A stretch of 44,551 nt of DNA from Microbacterium sp. p3-SID336 (GCF_025143365.1 NZ_JALXPE010000035.1:1-44551), one strand, 5' to 3'; positions 7,117-14,145 are shown, counted from the stretch's first letter. Made by a program: numbers and translations. The notes: generated by a model from the sequence alone, not told the origin.

Positions 7117-7950
7117 TTAGGCAGCAAGGGCAGGGGAGAACAGTTCGTCCAACAATCCGCAGCGCTGAGCAACCTCAGCCAAGCCAACGGGATTGAAGAA
7201 CCCTTGAGCCAAGTCTTCCTCAAACAGGTAGAACACCTGTCGACCTGTCTCAGCTTCCCATGCCAACTGCGCACGAAGATTGGCGAGTTGGTCAGCGCGG
7301 AACCCTTCGTTTCCACGGGCAGGAGTAGCAAAGAGAAGGTTCTTGATTTGCCACCCGTCATCACCAACACGGTCAAGGTGGTTCTTGGACTCTTCCTCGG
7401 GTGTAGGCATACGAACCTTGATGTTATTGGCTTCAAACAGTTGGTCCGCGAGCTTCTCGGTTCTGAATCCCTCATCAGTCTGAACGATGAGGCGGATGTA
7501 GAGAGCATTCAACGCGAACTCGGTTGTCAAGTAGTCACGCAAGATGTTGCGAGCATCAGCGCTGAGGTGAGGTGCGTACTCACGCAGCACTTGTCTACGA
7601 GCCTTGATAGCAAGTTGAACGAACGACTGATAGGACAGCACCTCAGTGAAGTAGCGTTCTTCCCACGCAGCACGGTCAAGGTCTCTGTGTAGCTCGCGGT
7701 GCTTCATCATCGCTCCAACAGCAGCAACGTTGGTGTAGCCGAAGTTTCGGAACGGCGTGTTGAGTAGTTTGTATGCGCGTGAGGTTCGTGTGGCGGTAAG
7801 ACGTGTCTCACTCCACAGTTGCGGGATGACTAACCTCTTCTGCTCTTCCAATGGAAGGTGAGCACGTGCCTCTATGAGGTGGGCTTCTACTTGGCGTAGG
7901 TGAGCACTGCTTCCGTGAAGGCGAGTCACCCATCTTGATTGACCGGTCAT
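7117..7950 (-). CDS. unknown 277-aa helical protein
   Basis: Start MTGQSRWVTRLHGSSAHLRQ at 7950 after TGGAGAACC. The sequence is almost wholly helical and rich in Arg, Glu and Leu (HLIEARAHLPLEEQKRLVI, EEDLAQGFFNPVGLAEVAQ). It has no signal peptide or transmembrane segment and no motif that I can attach to a known family. Own promoter region with two CCGATA elements in tandem (7997-8015) and a shared terminator (7079-7112). Function unknown. Confidence 0.8.
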   Translation of the reverse strand: MTGQSRWVTRLHGSSAHLRQVEAHLIEARAHLPLEEQKRLVIPQLWSETRLTATRTSRAYKLLNTPFRNFGYTNVAAVGAMMKHRELHRDLDRAAWEERYFTEVLSYQSFVQLAIKARRQVLREYAPHLSADARNILRDYLTTEFALNALYIRLIVQTDEGFRTEKLADQLFEANNIKVRMPTPEEESKNHLDRVGDDGWQIKNLLFATPARGNEGFRADQLANLRAQLAWEAETGRQVFYLFEEDLAQGFFNPVGLAEVAQRCGLLDELFSPALAA

Positions 7951-7996
7951 GGTTCTCCATTCGTGAAAGCAAGGGGTTTACCTTCACTCTTTGTTC

Positions 7997-8015
7997 CTAT
8001 CGGCGTCTTATCGGG
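7997..8015 (-). promoter_or_regulatory. tandem CCCGATAAG and CGCCGATAG promoter elements
   Basis: Two copies of the CCGATA core, 10 bases apart, upstream of the 277-aa gene. Confidence 0.5.
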
Positions 8016-8023
8016 AAAGACGA

Positions 8024-8058
8024 AAAACCCCACTCCACGGTCTGTGGGTGGGGTTTCG
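8024..8058 (-). terminator. hairpin terminator after lipoprotein gene
   Basis: AACCCCAC / GTGGGGTT stem with additional inner pairing, about 10 bases after the stop at 8067. The minus strand then runs TTTTT. Confidence 0.75.
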
Positions 8059-8066
8059 GAGAGTGG

Positions 8067-8321
8067 TCAAGGTCGGTGCTGCTCTGCGCCGATTCCTGCT
8101 GAGCCTGAACGAGTCTCAATGAGGATGCCTTGCTCATGAGCGTCATCGGAGATGATCCCGGCTGAACCGCTCTTCTGTTCTATGAGAGTTCCGGGTTGGG
8201 CTTCGTTTGATTGAAGCTTGTGGTCAACGGTCATCTCATGTTCGGTTGGGATGCTTGTTCCGCAGCCTGTGAGCGTGATGAGTAGCGCGATAGCGGCAGC
8301 GGCAGTGGTAAGTCGTTTCAT
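8067..8321 (-). CDS. 84-aa lipoprotein with an internal repeat
   Basis: Start MKRLTTAAAAIALLITLTGC at 8321 after CGAAGGAGACCCACC. Residues 1-19 are a lipoprotein signal peptide ending in the lipobox LTGC, so Cys20 should be lipidated and the rest displayed outside the membrane. The mature part contains a duplicated unit: GTLIEQKSGSAGI and GILIETRSGSAGI, 18 residues apart. It is too short for an enzyme. It may be an exclusion or surface factor, but nothing in the sequence proves this. Promoter at 8351-8361. Confidence 0.8.
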   Translation of the reverse strand: MKRLTTAAAAIALLITLTGCGTSIPTEHEMTVDHKLQSNEAQPGTLIEQKSGSAGIISDDAHEQGILIETRSGSAGIGAEQHRP

Positions 8322-8350
8322 GGTGGGTCTCCTTCGGTTGGGGTCTCTTC

Positions 8351-8361
8351 TAATATCGGCA
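8351..8361 (-). promoter_or_regulatory. TGCCGATATTA promoter element
   Basis: Followed by GAAGAGACCCC, as at 1760; 30 bases before the lipoprotein ATG. Confidence 0.65.
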
Positions 8362-8386
8362 CTTCGCCGGAGATCGAACGGAAACG

Positions 8387-8419
8387 GTTCACCTCCCCAA
8401 CCGTAGAAGGGGAGGTGAA
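8387..8419 (-). terminator. 12-bp hairpin terminator
   Basis: GTTCACCTCCCC / GGGGAGGTGAAC perfect stem between the promoter at 8467 and that at 8351. It closes a transcript of only about 80 bases. Confidence 0.7.
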
Positions 8420-8458
8420 CCTGACCAACGGAGCCGGATACCCGAAGGGATCAACATG
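8390..8458 (-). ncRNA. short transcript unit: small RNA or 22-codon ORF
   Basis: A perfect TGCCGATATAG promoter (8467-8477) is followed within about 80 bases by the terminator at 8387-8419 with no full-length gene between. An ATG at 8458 with GAAGGTGG upstream opens 22 codons (MLIPSGIRLRWS...) that run through the terminator stem to a TGA. The ORF may be leaderless, or the product may simply be a small RNA. Undecided. Confidence 0.4.
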
Positions 8459-8466
8459 TCCACCTT

Positions 8467-8477
8467 CTATATCGGCA
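8467..8477 (-). promoter_or_regulatory. TGCCGATATAG promoter element
   Basis: Perfect copy directing a very short unit (see 8390-8458), downstream of the MCYA gene. Confidence 0.65.
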
Positions 8478-8528
8478 GAACGCGACCGGAACGAACGTCA
8501 CTGAGTCAAAAACTTCAAGAGTTCCGCA

Positions 8529-9290
8529 TCAGCGCCAACCGAGCATGCTCTTCACCTGAGAAGGGTGGTCGCGAAGCATGGTCTCAACCGCAGAGACATC
8601 GTCTGACATCCCCAATCGGGTGGCGACCATCGTGGGGGATTCCAAGATATGAGAACGAGCCGCTGTGTGAACATCAGCGTTGTCATCGTCCGTGAGAGTC
8701 CAAAGCACCTCAGAATGCGTATTCGGATTGCCCGCGACGTTCATACGAACTGAGGATTCCTCAGCTTTCGCAAGACGAGACAGCGCCTCAGTGGGAGTGT
8801 TGGGATTGCCCGCGACAGCGACACGGATCATGTATCCCTCATCCTCCGCGAGATGAGACAACGCCGTGGCGGAGGTTGTCCTCGGACTAACGGCTACCCA
8901 ATAGCGAACGTTGCGGTCGTTCGACCTTGCGAAATATCCGTATGCGAACTCGGGGTCATGATGAGCAGCAACAACATACGGGATGTAGTCAATCGGTGAA
9001 GGGTCACGCACTCCCTTCACTGACTCAGAGAGAAGCTCACGAAGAGACTCCCGATTGTCAGCCTCTCGGGAGAGGAGAGCAGAACGCTTGTAGTCCCTGT
9101 CATCTATCGCCTTGGACGCAGCAGCACGAACCTGCTTGATTCCCTCCGGAGTGATTGCGAAGTCACTTTCAGCTTCGCGTAGCGCCGTAGCAGTAGCTGT
9201 CGTGGGGTTAGAAGTATGCGCAGCTTGCGCCTTCGTGAGTGCTTCTTTGGCATGCCCCGAGCATCGGGGTCTTGGTTGTGCGTAACACAT
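8529..9290 (-). CDS. LRV-like repeat protein with N-terminal MCY...RCxxH motif, 253 aa
   Basis: Start MCYAQPRPRCSGHAKEAL at 9290 after GAAAGGACAACACC. It is a two-part protein. Residues 1-90 match the N-terminal domain of the protein at 1813-2733 (MCY, RCS.H, Ala-rich helices, TPEGI). Residues 105-215 carry LRV-like units (VSPRTTSATALSHLAEDEG, NPNTPTEALSRLAKAEESSV, NPNTHSEVLWTLTDDDNADV). It therefore links the Cys-motif family and the LRV family of this element: the N-terminal part looks like a portable tag and the solenoid like a recognition module. This is inference from domain sharing. Promoter at 9321 with the GTCCGTTACGGAC palindrome at 9337. Confidence 0.85.
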   Translation of the reverse strand: MCYAQPRPRCSGHAKEALTKAQAAHTSNPTTATATALREAESDFAITPEGIKQVRAAASKAIDDRDYKRSALLSREADNRESLRELLSESVKGVRDPSPIDYIPYVVAAHHDPEFAYGYFARSNDRNVRYWVAVSPRTTSATALSHLAEDEGYMIRVAVAGNPNTPTEALSRLAKAEESSVRMNVAGNPNTHSEVLWTLTDDDNADVHTAARSHILESPTMVATRLGMSDDVSAVETMLRDHPSQVKSMLGWR

Positions 9291-9320
9291 GGTGTTGTCC
9301 TTTCGTAGTGGGTCACCTTA

Positions 9321-9330
9321 GATATCGGCA
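9321..9330 (-). promoter_or_regulatory. TGCCGATATC promoter element
   Basis: Followed by TAAGGTGACCCACTACG, nearly the same leader as the MCYP gene; 30 bases before the ATG. Confidence 0.65.
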
Positions 9331-9336
9331 GATCCC

Positions 9337-9349
9337 GTCCGTAACGGAC
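9337..9349 (-). promoter_or_regulatory. GTCCGTTACGGAC palindrome, second copy
   Basis: Identical to 2783-2795 and at the same distance from the promoter core. Confidence 0.55.
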
Positions 9350-9400
9350 AGACCTCCAACCGTCAGATGAGGTGATGGGAAAAGAGGCACTTTCCTTGGA

Positions 9401-9432
9401 GCGGGACGGTCACATGTCCCTGACGACCGTGA
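9401..9432 (-). repeat. dispersed intergenic structured element, copy 3
   Basis: GGGAC...GTCCC with an overlapping ACGGTC...GACCGT inverted repeat, directly after the stop of the 130-aa gene. It may also serve as that gene's terminator. Confidence 0.55.
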
Positions 9433-9438
9433 AAGGGA

Positions 9439-9831
9439 TTACGCCGCATCCGCCGACCGCTCCCGGATGAACCCCTCTACCGCAGCAACGAACTCCACAT
9501 CACGAGCCACATGACGAACCTCAGTGCTCAACAGCCCCCCCTCAGCAGTCAGCCACGACACACACAGCACCACAGCACCACCAACACACGCCTCACACCG
9601 GCAATCCACCACAGACGCATCAAACGTCACATGCGCAGCGAACCCACCCACAAGCAGCGTCAACGACCACGACACGTCAGAGAACATCACCGGCAGCATG
9701 TGCTCAACAAACGTCGCCACATACGACGTCGACGCGGAACGCTCAACCGGCAGCGTCTCAACACGCCCCAACCGGGAGCAAGCAAAGAACTCCACAGAAG
9801 CAGCGGAGGAAGGGAAGTCAATCAGATTCAT
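9439..9831 (-). CDS. unknown 130-aa protein with CRCEAC motif
   Basis: Start MNLIDFPSSAASVEFFAC at 9831; the ribosome site is weak and the exact start is uncertain. Beta-rich composition with a cysteine cluster DCRCEACVGG near residue 80 and no signal peptide. The upstream region is a textbook sigma-70-type promoter: TTGACT (9947-9952) and TTATCT (9924-9929) with a 17-base spacer, and the AAGTTACGTAAGT palindrome overlaps the -35 and spacer. That layout predicts repression by a DNA-binding protein of the element. Divergent from the DUF2958-like gene. Function unknown. Confidence 0.7.
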   Translation of the reverse strand: MNLIDFPSSAASVEFFACSRLGRVETLPVERSASTSYVATFVEHMLPVMFSDVSWSLTLLVGGFAAHVTFDASVVDCRCEACVGGAVVLCVSWLTAEGGLLSTEVRHVARDVEFVAAVEGFIRERSADAA

Positions 9832-9923
9832 CGTGAACAAGGTCTCTATGTCCTCTAACCCCCTACAGGGTGAGGATCGTAACCGCAGAGCGCGGGAGAC
9901 GTTGTTCAGTTGAGTACATCTCA

Positions 9924-9952
9924 AGATAACACACAAAAGTTACGTAAGTCAA
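9924..9952 (-). promoter_or_regulatory. sigma-70-type promoter with AAGTTACGTAAGT operator
   Basis: -35 TTGACT at 9947-9952 and -10 TTATCT at 9924-9929, 17 bases apart. The operator-like palindrome at 9937-9949 lies inside. A further TAACTTA is at 9967-9973 on the side of the divergent gene. Confidence 0.6.
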
Positions 9953-10026
9953 TACCAAGCCTCAAATAACTTATCTGAGTGTCCGTGCCTACCTCTACGG
10001 TCGACGTACCCAAGAAGGAGCACACC

Positions 10027-10374
10027 ATGAACGAAACCCAAGCCGAACGACGCGGACACACCTTCCTCCCCGCAGAGACCACCATCCCGGCGCTCTACTC
10101 CACCGAAGAAGTCCGAGCCGGGAACAAGATGCTCACCCTCCACTACTTCATCGGAGAGAGCCATTGGTACCTCTGCGAACTCGACCCCACCACCGGGATC
10201 GGCTTCGGATGGGCGATCCTCTCCGGGAACATCCAAGACGCGGAGTGGGGATACGTCTCCCTCGAGGAATTGGAGACCCTCAACTTCCGAGGCTTCATCG
10301 TGGAACGCGACACGGATTGGAACCCCTGCCCCGCACGAGAAGTGCTGCCACCGAAGGCATGGAACTTCGACTGA
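10027..10374 (+). CDS. DUF2958-like protein, 115 aa
   Basis: Start MNETQAERRGHTFLPAETT at 10027 after AAGAAGGAGCACACC. The order of motifs fits the DUF2958 family found on plasmids and integrative elements: an IPALYSTEE N-terminus, a HYFIGESHWYLCELD core strand, GWGYVSLEEL-type (here EWGYVSLEELETL) and a terminal IERD (here VERDTDWNPCP). These proteins have no established biochemical role. The whole family length is present. It is one of only two plus-strand genes in the element, with a regulatory region shared with the divergent 130-aa gene (AAGTTAC operator). Family assignment is from memory of the motif order. Confidence 0.7.
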   Translation: MNETQAERRGHTFLPAETTIPALYSTEEVRAGNKMLTLHYFIGESHWYLCELDPTTGIGFGWAILSGNIQDAEWGYVSLEELETLNFRGFIVERDTDWNPCPAREVLPPKAWNFD

Positions 10375-10382
10375 CCTCAACG

Positions 10383-10420
10383 AAAGAACCCCCACCTGAT
10401 TCAGGTGGGGGTTCTTTCGT
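10383..10420. terminator. bidirectional terminator
   Basis: GAAAGAACCCCCACCTG attcag-centred stem ending GGGGGTTCTTTC, between convergent genes. It has the same core as 7079-7112. Confidence 0.85.
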
Positions 10421-10426
10421 GTGCGG

Positions 10427-10813
10427 CTACTTCGCCAACACCTTGTCAAGCGTCTGACGCAGCTGCTCATTCTCTGACCGAGCAACAAGCAACTCAGAGT
10501 TCAGGCGACCGATCTCCTTCGCAAGCACCTCAGGGGGGAGCTTCACAAGAACGAACGGATCCGTCATGTCCGCATCCGCAGGGTCAACCGCAGCAGCAGG
10601 GCGACCACGACGAGAAGCATTCACCGTGCCGTCCTCGTTCATCCACCCAATCTTGATGAGAGCCGAACGGGGGATAGCCCACCCCTCAGCGCCGCCTACG
10701 CTCGCCCCGTACTCCTGAAGCGCCTCACGGTTCTTCTGCGTGTAGAAGGAACCGGTGGTGCGTCCAACCAAGTCCGCTGCCTCTGCGAGGTTGTAGATCT
10801 CATCGCTGCTCAT
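10427..10813 (-). CDS. winged-HTH / coiled-coil regulator (paralogue 2), leaderless
   Basis: MSSDEIYNLAEAADLVGRTT starts at 10813. No Shine-Dalgarno precedes it: a -10 TACTAT (10821-10826) lies seven bases before the ATG, with TTGCTG (10844-10849) 17 bases further up, so the mRNA is probably leaderless. Residues 7-58 form the winged helix (LAEAADLVGRTTGSFYTQ, GWAIPRSALIKIGWM). A basic RRGRP patch follows near residue 70, and the C-terminal 40 residues form a coiled coil (LAKEIGRLNSELLVARSENEQ). It is a paralogue of the protein at 3805-4119. The perfect 15-base inverted repeat at 10805-10847 covers its own promoter and first codons, so autorepression is very likely. It is the best candidate for the protein that binds the AAGTTA sites. 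Confidence 0.8.
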   Translation of the reverse strand: MSSDEIYNLAEAADLVGRTTGSFYTQKNREALQEYGASVGGAEGWAIPRSALIKIGWMNEDGTVNASRRGRPAAAVDPADADMTDPFVLVKLPPEVLAKEIGRLNSELLVARSENEQLRQTLDKVLAK

Positions 10814-10847
10814 AACTTACATAGTAACGAAATAAGTTATGAGCAGC
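10805..10847 (-). promoter_or_regulatory. 15-bp inverted repeat over the regulator's promoter and start
   Basis: GCTGCTCATAACTTA (10805-10819) and TAAGTTATGAGCAGC (10833-10847) are perfect reverse complements, 13 bases apart. One arm contains the start codon and the other the -35. By symmetry an ATG AGC AGC also arises on the plus strand at 10839. Confidence 0.75.
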
Positions 10848-10860
10848 AACGATGGAATAC

Positions 10861-11310
10861 TCACTCTGTGACGGTAGGGGGAGCCGCTTGAGGCGCCGTG
10901 GTGATGTCTGTGCTGCTGTCGTAGACGAGAGGCTCACCGTCGTTGTAGCTCGGGTCAACGATCTCTATGCGGAGCGTCTGAGGGTTCCATACCTTGTTTC
11001 CCTCGCTGTCAAAGGAGAAGTGAGGCTTGTTGCCCTTCACGCGAACACAGGAGTTCTCGGTGGGGTGGACAGCAGGAAGACCGCCAACAAGCTTCTGAGG
11101 TTCACCGTCGCATCCTGAGACAAGGTCGAAGGTGTCAGCCGTGTTTGGGCTGCTGATGTACGCGGTCACGTATGACTGCTGCTGTCCGATTGCTCCGGAC
11201 ATCTGAAAATCATGTTGAAGCTGCGTGCCGTTGATGAGGGTCGCACCGGAAACGGCAGCGAGAGCGGCGAGAAGCGTCGTAGCGACGATGGTTTCAAGTA
11301 AAGAGGGCAT
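10861..11310 (-). CDS. secreted or pilin-like 149-aa protein
   Basis: Start MPSLLETIVATTLLAALAAV at 11310 after AAAGGACTACC. The N-terminus SLLETIVATTLLAALAAVSG resembles the hydrophobic helix of type IV pilin-like proteins, with a Glu at the place of the conserved Glu5, but the usual basic leader and Gly cleavage site are lacking. A plain signal anchor is the alternative. The rest is hydrophilic and extracellular in character with two cysteines (SGCDGE, NSCVRV) and a Pro/Thr-rich tail (APQAAPPTVTE). It lies just downstream of the LAKTG surface protein gene, from which a terminator separates it. It may act on the cell surface with that protein. Confidence 0.75.
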   Translation of the reverse strand: MPSLLETIVATTLLAALAAVSGATLINGTQLQHDFQMSGAIGQQQSYVTAYISSPNTADTFDLVSGCDGEPQKLVGGLPAVHPTENSCVRVKGNKPHFSFDSEGNKVWNPQTLRIEIVDPSYNDGEPLVYDSSTDITTAPQAAPPTVTE

Positions 11311-11359
11311 GAGGGTAGTCCTTTCTGTGTAGGGGTAAGAGGGGGAGCACGCAAAGAGA

Positions 11360-11399
11360 GAGACCCTGAACCGGCATGCTCAGAACGGTTCAGGGTCTC
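11360..11399 (-). terminator. 14-bp hairpin terminator
   Basis: GAGACCCTGAACCG / CGGTTCAGGGTCTC perfect stem with a 12-base loop, just after the stop of the surface protein gene (11407). Confidence 0.8.
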
Positions 11400-11406
11400 A
11401 GTCTTG

Positions 11407-13422
11407 TTAGGCGGTTGCTCTACGGCTTAGGGCGAACAGTGCTCCACCGAAGATGAAGATGCCGACACCGGCAATCCCAATCATCCATAGAGTGCTGCTA
11501 TCAAGACCGGTCTTCGCAAGAGGCTCATCCACCACAGGTGTGTCAGTCACAGGTGGTGTGACAACCGTTGGAGGCTCCACAACAGGAGGAACAACCACAG
11601 GTGGCGTCACTACCGGTGGAGTCACTGCTTCAAGAGTCTTGGAACAAGAAGCGAAAGCAGGGTCAAGGTACTCGTGAAACTCAAACTCGTAGACTGCTTC
11701 ACTCTCACCGTTGTAAGGCGCTGTGAAGGTCACAGGTGCTGTCGTAGCAGTGATGGAAGTGAAGTCATCTGACACAACGTAGGTGCGGTCAGAGAAGTCC
11801 ACAGGCGTGTCACTCACAACTTCGCCGTTCAAGCTCCATGAGAGAGCCGTGTTGAACACTGTCCACATGTAGGTAAGAGGTGTCACCTCGGGGTTGAACA
11901 TGTTGATGGTGAAGAGTTCGGAACCCCAAGCGTCATCATTGTAGGTGTAGGAGTCGAAACCGTACTCACTTCCGTCATTCAACTCGGCAGGGATATCAAG
12001 TGAGGAACTGAACTGAACCTCGGAAACAAGCTGACCATCAACAACACGAGCATCCACGATGGAACAGGTAGTTGAAGCCCAAGCAGAGTTACCTTCACCT
12101 GTTCCACCGTCAACAGGAATCTCAGGTCCTCGTGGGGAAGTTGTGGTGTGTTGGTTGGAAAGATCCAAGCCCCACACCTCACCACCGTTACATACTTCGC
12201 CGGGTTCGCAGACAACATCGGTGAAGTGAGCAAGGTCAGCAAGGAACTGTGAGTAGTCACCGAACGCGTTCGCAACGGTATATTGGTAGATGTCCTCGCC
12301 AATCTTCACTTCAATCACTGCGAAGATTCGTGCTTCGTACATCACGGCGTTCAACACACCATCGGTGTTCACGGTTCCGGTTGGGTTCAGAGTGAACTTC
12401 GCGGTGATGTTCTTCCCTGTGCTTGTGAAGTCGTTGTCTGAGAGGTCAGCGTCAACACCGAAGAGAGTGTATTCAGGCATGTGGGTAGAGGCTCCACCAA
12501 GACCTTCATATGGACTCGTGTAGGTCTGACCAAGCAGACCATACGCTGTTGGGTTCAGTGTTTCACCGTAGAAGCCGATTACTCGGAACTCAGGGTTCAC
12601 TTTTCCACCCTGCGGGAAGGTGTTGAAGAAGTTGAAGTCAACCTCATACTCACGGGAAGCCGTAGATGGTGAGGAAGGGTCAATCAGAACAGCGGAGTCC
12701 GCACGGTGTCCTTGTGGGGCTGCGTAGTCCCAATCGGTACGGAACTCGCCAAGAGTGACGTGTGGGGCTGAGATGTTCGCAGGGAGCGGGTCAGCATCAG
12801 CAGGAACGGTAGCGGGAGCCAAATCGCGATAGGTGAAGTCCTTACAGTCCACGGTGTCTGCTTCAAAATCCGAGATACAGATCGTGTCACGGGCAGGAAC
12901 GTAGTCATTCGCAGGAGCGACAGCAAACGGTAACTGACGTGCCTCAGGAGCAGGGGTTGGAACGGGCGCAGGAGCGGCTTCTTCTTCAACAGGAGCTACC
13001 GGAGTAGCCTCCGCCTCTTCTTCGGCTACCACAGGCTCGACAGGAGCCGTAGGAGTGCCGTTCATGTAGTCACTGTTGATTTGGTTGTAGGTGCTGATGA
13101 CCTCAGCAGGTTCGCCTTGGTTCACAATCGCCACGACTGTTCCGTTCACAAGCACTGTGTCTGTGCCGTCATCGTTACGTGTGGTGGATACGGCGAAGGA
13201 AAGGTTGGATGCGGTGGCAGCTACTTCCTCGGCTACGGCTTGACGGTCATCACATAGCTCGTCGTTGACGGTGCCTGTGAGGTTGTAGGTTTCCCATTCA
13301 CAGGGAGCAGCGGTTTCACCTGTTGCTGCTACGGCTGCGGTGATGGGTGCTGTGGTGATTAGTAGTGCTGCGACTACGGCAGCGAGAGCGGGTTTCGTCG
13401 CTCTGAGTTTTCTAAGTCTCAT
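11407..13422 (-). CDS. LAKTG cell-wall-anchored surface protein, 671 aa
   Basis: Start MRLRKLRATKPALAAVV at 13422 after CCGGAGGATCCT. In order: a signal peptide to about residue 33 (cleavage near AVAA); an acidic Ala/Pro/Glu-rich segment (about 130-165); a large beta-rich ectodomain (about 170-600) with scattered cysteine pairs (CISDFEADTVDC, CEPGEVC); a proline-valine stalk of PPVV repeats; the sortase signal LAKTG; a hydrophobic segment; and RR at the C-terminus. LAxTG is the form used by class E sortases of high-GC Gram-positives. The host sortase would attach it to peptidoglycan. A role in adhesion, mating or aggregation is plausible, but no adhesin domain is recognised. It has a TGCCGATAAC promoter (13471-13480) and dispersed element copy 4 upstream. 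Confidence 0.85.
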   Translation of the reverse strand: MRLRKLRATKPALAAVVAALLITTAPITAAVAATGETAAPCEWETYNLTGTVNDELCDDRQAVAEEVAATASNLSFAVSTTRNDDGTDTVLVNGTVVAIVNQGEPAEVISTYNQINSDYMNGTPTAPVEPVVAEEEAEATPVAPVEEEAAPAPVPTPAPEARQLPFAVAPANDYVPARDTICISDFEADTVDCKDFTYRDLAPATVPADADPLPANISAPHVTLGEFRTDWDYAAPQGHRADSAVLIDPSSPSTASREYEVDFNFFNTFPQGGKVNPEFRVIGFYGETLNPTAYGLLGQTYTSPYEGLGGASTHMPEYTLFGVDADLSDNDFTSTGKNITAKFTLNPTGTVNTDGVLNAVMYEARIFAVIEVKIGEDIYQYTVANAFGDYSQFLADLAHFTDVVCEPGEVCNGGEVWGLDLSNQHTTTSPRGPEIPVDGGTGEGNSAWASTTCSIVDARVVDGQLVSEVQFSSSLDIPAELNDGSEYGFDSYTYNDDAWGSELFTINMFNPEVTPLTYMWTVFNTALSWSLNGEVVSDTPVDFSDRTYVVSDDFTSITATTAPVTFTAPYNGESEAVYEFEFHEYLDPAFASCSKTLEAVTPPVVTPPVVVPPVVEPPTVVTPPVTDTPVVDEPLAKTGLDSSTLWMIGIAGVGIFIFGGALFALSRRATA

Positions 13423-13470
13423 AGGATCCTCCGGTGGTCAAGCGAACGGGGTTGTTCGCCTCTACAAGTA

Positions 13471-13480
13471 GTTATCGGCA
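13471..13480 (-). promoter_or_regulatory. TGCCGATAAC promoter element
   Basis: Preceded on the minus strand by CCGTTTTT and, further up, CCCGCATTT; 48 bases before the ATG of the surface protein. Confidence 0.6.
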
Positions 13481-13497
13481 AAAAACGGAAATGCGGG

Positions 13498-13532
13498 CGG
13501 GACAAGATCACGTCCCCTGCCAATTCCCGGTC
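13498..13532 (-). repeat. dispersed intergenic structured element, copy 4
   Basis: GGGAC (13499-13503) and GTCCC (13512-13516), followed by AATTCCCGGTC. It sits between the terminator at 13551 and the promoter at 13471. Confidence 0.65.
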
Positions 13533-13550
13533 AGAACCTGCCAAAGAGAA

Positions 13551-13581
13551 CCCCGCCTGTGTTGGAGGTCACAGGCGGGGT
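13551..13581 (-). terminator. hairpin terminator of the three-gene operon
   Basis: ACCCCGCCTGTG pairs with CACAGGCGGGGT, right after the stop at 13586. The loop word GTTGGAGGT is shared with the terminator at 15494. Confidence 0.8.
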
Positions 13582-13585
13582 ACAA

Positions 13586-13942
13586 TCACGCGGCTTCGTG
13601 ACGGAACAAGTTGAAATCACTCGCGTGTCTTTCTCCAAGAGCTACAAGGCTCCAAGTGAGTTCCTTCACTCGCTCATACTGTTCAGGAGTCAGAACCCCC
13701 GGAGTCTTCGCAAGTAGCTGAGCGGCTTCGATGTAGTCTCCGGTTTCAATCAGATACTCAAAGCACACATCGCCAACCGGATGACGGTCTATCGCAAACT
13801 TGCGAACGAAGTAGCCGTGAACGATGCCTCTCCATGCTGCGTCTGAGTTCAGGATGCCCTTTGAGCTTCCACTGTGGATGAACAGAGCTTCAACGAGAGA
13901 GGCGCGGTCTCGGGGTAACGCACAGTCGATGTTGTTACACAT
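13586..13942 (-). CDS. unknown 118-aa protein
   Basis: Start MCNNIDCALPRDRASLVEAL at 13942, one base after the stop of the zinc-ribbon gene. Its strong GGAGGTGATT site lies within the last codons of that gene, so the two are translationally coupled. It is helical, with a YFVRKFAIDRHPVGDVCFEY segment and a Cys2/Cys7 pair at the N-terminus that differs from the RCxxH motif of other proteins here. No family recognised. Third and last gene of the operon 14442-13586. Confidence 0.8.
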   Translation of the reverse strand: MCNNIDCALPRDRASLVEALFIHSGSSKGILNSDAAWRGIVHGYFVRKFAIDRHPVGDVCFEYLIETGDYIEAAQLLAKTPGVLTPEQYERVKELTWSLVALGERHASDFNLFRHEAA

Positions 13943-13943
13943 T

Positions 13944-14144
13944 TCAAATCACCTCCATCACTCTGTTGTTCTGATGACGGATATCGGCTGCGCACGTGCG
14001 GCAGACGTAGAGCGTGATGTTGTCGCTGTCTGTGATGACCTCACCGATTCCTCGGATGATGCCGTAGCACTCATCACACTCGTAGCCGTGGTGAGTAGTA
14101 GAACGAACTACCTCTTCCACCTCATAGCGATATGACTTAGCCAT
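13944..14144 (-). CDS. 66-aa zinc-ribbon protein
   Basis: Start MAKSYRYEVEEVVRSTTHH at 14144, one base after the preceding stop. An in-frame start five codons further up would overlap the previous gene. Two CxxC knuckles, CDEC near residue 22 and CRTC near residue 48, are spaced as in a zinc ribbon. Such small proteins often bind nucleic acid or act as assembly factors; no specific role can be read. Coupled to the genes on both sides. Confidence 0.75.
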   Translation of the reverse strand: MAKSYRYEVEEVVRSTTHHGYECDECYGIIRGIGEVITDSDNITLYVCRTCAADIRHQNNRVMEVI

Positions 14145-14145
14145 G

